A stretch of DNA of 64,000 nt from Ptychodera flava (Eukaryota; Hemichordata; Enteropneusta; Ptychoderidae). Positions 61,664 through 64,000 of this stretch are shown here, piece by piece; position 1 is the stretch's first letter, and the number at the start of each line of letters is the position of its first letter. The DNA lies in assembly GCF_041260155.1 (NCBI RefSeq), contig NC_091948.1, forward strand, positions 794,001 to 858,000. Direction: 5' to 3'. The position numbers and the translations under genes were made by a program. The notes under the pieces were generated by a model. The model did no database searches and had not been told where the DNA came from. It was given only the letters and a program-made list of their open reading frames with translations.

Positions 61664-61920
61664 AACGGTTACGGAGGGATCGATGCTACAAATTGGAGTT
61701 ACACCGGGACTGGCTGTATGACGATCGACATACTGTGCAGGCTACACTCTACAAATGCTCTCATGAAGGAAAACATCACCAAAACAGTGCTAACATTCCT
61801 GCAAAGACCCTCGAGGGACTAGGCTTTAAGCCAATTGATAGTCCAGGCAAGAATAGGGTGACTTCCAAAAGTAAAAATATCGGCATTTTTTATAATGGCA
61901 TATTGTGTACAGAGCAATAA
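61664..61920 (+). CDS. possible terminal exon of an unrecognised gene
   Basis: Open from a good acceptor (ending GGAACAG at 61663) to a TAA at 61918-61920: 85 codons after two carried bases. It reads RCYKLELHRDWLYDDRHTVQ, YKCSHEGKHHQNSANIPA and FKPIDSPGKNRVTS, which looks protein-like. No family recognised, and no upstream exon could be paired. It may be a real last exon, a pseudogene piece or chance. Confidence 0.3.
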
Positions 61921-62066
61921 GAGGATGAGAAATATGATTAAAAAGTAAGTGTTCTCATATTACCTAATGAGATACGTTGTATATAGATAATCTTTGGTTT
62001 TATGTATCCGTCCTTGCCTTTTGAAAAATCAAAGTTCAGCCCTAGAAGTACGGAGTTTATTACGAC

Positions 62067-62496
62067 TCACTCTTCTTCACTCATAATGTTATACATTCCT
62101 TTAAAAATGACTTTCAGATGGTTGAAGACATGAGTTGCTGACAAAGCAATGAAACTCAATAATGAAAAATAACATTTATCAAACATATCCACAACATATG
62201 GTGAGTCAGCATTTTCGTAGAATTTATCGGTGTCACAAAGAAGCGTTTTTGCCCCTTCATCCCAAAATGGAGAATGGTGACACTTTTTGTATACATTTCT
62301 CATAGCCTCTTTCATTTGGTCTTTGCGAAAGCTTCGATAAAATGACAATATTAAAACTGCCATTTTCCGGCATTTCTCAATGCAATTTAATGGAATAGGC
62401 CGACATTGCACGACGTTGACGCATGACGACCTTGGTAGGGTTACAAAAACCGGATGGTAGTTTTCACATTGGTGACATGTCCACTGTGCTGACGCA
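62067..62496 (-). CDS. possible terminal exon, cysteine-rich unrecognised protein
   Basis: On the minus strand an acceptor (GAAAATTTCTAG) at 62497 opens a 142-codon stretch ending TGA at 62069-62067. AATAAA follows about 10 bases later. It begins QWTCHQCENYHPVFVTLPRS, where CxxC suggests possible zinc binding, continues LNCIEKCRKMAVLILSFYRS and CHHSPFWDEGAKTLLCDTD, and ends SLLSFIALSATHVF and GMYNIMSEEE. The frame is open even 16 codons further upstream. The length and composition favour coding origin. I do not recognise the family; upstream exons would lie right of 62.5 kb or beyond the window. Confidence 0.45.
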
Positions 62497-63769
62497 CTAG
62501 AAATTTTCGCCCAAACTTTGGGGTTGTAATAGGAAATTGTACAGGTTATTCACAGCACAAAACAAAACAAAACAGGCTCTGATAACGGTCTCTTTTCCAG
62601 GTGACCAAACAGAAGACATTTATATCGTCCGACGGACAGTTAAGCTATATCCATCAACAAATCAATTAGCGCCACTCTCTTGAAAATAGGTTTACAACTG
62701 CGCGGCATCTAAGATTTGAAAGCGTTTACATTTGCAATGCGCATCTGTAATCCCCCCTCATCCGTCATTATTGTCTACCCAGTTATTTCGACTGTTAATG
62801 TGGTGTAATGCTTTTCTCCTTTCAAATTCTGGGGACAATGGTGTAAAGAGTGAGCATGGAAAAAAAGGGCAATGAACGTTAGTCCTCTTTCACCCACTGC
62901 TCTGTGTACAGGTTAAACACGCCGTGTGATACAACCAGCAGGTACAGGTTAGGGCCTAAAACATTTCAGGGAGTACATACAATATAACCATGAAGCGATT
63001 GAATTTGCGTACAATATATCATTTAATACAAATATCAATTCAAAAAACAGACACTGACTGGTCAACTGAGAGTTACGACTCAGTCTTAGCCGTTGTCAAG
63101 GTTACAAGGCATCTTCCATGACCTTGCAAGGGGGCGTTACGTTAACTCATCATGGCTTGAGCTACGTTGAATACTGATATCAAAAGATATTAAAATATAA
63201 TTCAATAAATATAGTGATAACTAGGTGTCTTTTTGCATTGAAAAGGTCATCCACGACTTTGTGTGGAAAATCTCCGTAGTTCTGGTATTGACCCCAAAAC
63301 CTTACTTTTGGGTATGAAACAAAAAGCACGGCGAGGTTCTAGCCCATTAATCACTTCGCTAGACAAAAATTAATATCTATTTCTGCAATTTTTAGCTTCA
63401 TGCTTGTAAATATGAAAGTGCCACAGTAGTCATCCCGTAACTCTATAGAGGTTTTATAGTGAGGTGGGTCACATAATCTGCGCATGTACTTAGATGAATT
63501 GAAAACTGCAAAATAACTAGTCTACCATTCTAAAAGACTACAGTACAAATGTTCAGTTCTTAATGGTTAAAAGTTCTTATCGGTTGAAAGTCAAAGAATA
63601 GAAAGGAAATCTCTCTTTGGATATCAGAAGAGATCCCTGCATCATTAAGAAACGACCGTGAAGAACACACTGTGCATACAAATACCTCACATTTTCCTTA
63701 CTGTAAGCCAAAGCCCGCCCTCAACGATGACATCAGTTAGCCATACGATGCCTCTCATTCCTTTCACAG
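62497..63769. other. gene-free stretch
   Basis: Nothing supported; upstream exons of the 62-kb minus-strand candidate were looked for and not identified. Confidence 0.4.
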
Positions 63770-63867
63770 GTATTGAAGAAGGTGATGCCATTCCAGCCAA
63801 TAAACTACGAGTTGTCCCATTGGATGAGAAAAAATGTACTCCTCTAAATACAGAAATATTTATGTGA
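63770..63867 (+). CDS. possible terminal exon of an unrecognised gene
   Basis: A strong acceptor (CCTCTCATTCCTTTCACAG at 63751-63769) is followed by 32 open codons to TGA at 63865-63867: IEEGDAIPANKLRVVPLDEK and then KCTPLNTEIFM. The acceptor quality and composition suggest a genuine exon. It could join the 61.7-kb piece or run with a gene outside the window; no family recognised. Confidence 0.3.
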
Positions 63868-64000
63868 AATATGGTAATTGTGAATTCAGACGTGCTGATG
63901 TGTGATTATTGGAGACTGTGACTACTTCATTGCTAAAATGTTATACTCAAAGGCAAGAAGTATACATTAATTTAGCAAGATCACATTATTTACATCAAGT

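Overview
The window is animal nuclear DNA. Its host genes are spliced with GT-AG introns, and single genes lie far apart in AT-rich sequence full of LINE fragments, small inverted-repeat DNA transposons and microsatellites. The LINE ORF1 with a 2A-like peptide, the small Ly6/three-finger cluster and the FEM1B and SLC10 homologues suggest a marine invertebrate deuterostome such as a hemichordate, echinoderm or amphioxus. This is inference; nothing here names the species.

Layout. At 0.9-2.8 kb a single-exon FEM1B homologue lies on the minus strand. From 3.9 to 11.3 kb is a transposon graveyard: a LINE 3' fragment, a 961-bp inverted-repeat DNA transposon, a broken minus-strand LINE whose ORF1 carries a 2A-like motif, and a plus-strand LINE apparently inserted into it. 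From 14.5 to 36.7 kb are three Ly6/uPAR-like (three-finger) genes, one minus and two plus. They share the same three-exon plan and intron phases, and are separated by repeats and gene-free stretches. From 38 to 43 kb lie a Harbinger-like non-autonomous element, a possible small two-exon gene and copies of a dispersed repeat.

From 43.6 to 58.2 kb a minus-strand SLC10 (sodium/bile acid cotransporter family) gene has three coding exons. Its 9.45-kb intron 2 (44512-55062) holds an 8.7-kb imperfect palindrome. The palindrome arms contain an hAT-like MITE. In the right arm only, that MITE is interrupted by a Harbinger-like element, with a further element beside it. The left arm carries a three-copy tandem repeat, each copy with a perfect DR1 nuclear-receptor site. 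From 58 to 64 kb there are only exon-like pieces of unrecognised genes and one more inverted-repeat element.

How the genes relate: FEM1B (ubiquitin-ligase receptor), the Ly6 proteins (secreted or GPI-anchored) and the SLC10 carrier have no evident common pathway. The Ly6 genes form a true paralogous cluster. No CRISPR, operon, rRNA or tRNA gene was seen. Splice sites were judged by eye and all homology calls come from motif recognition, not from searches.
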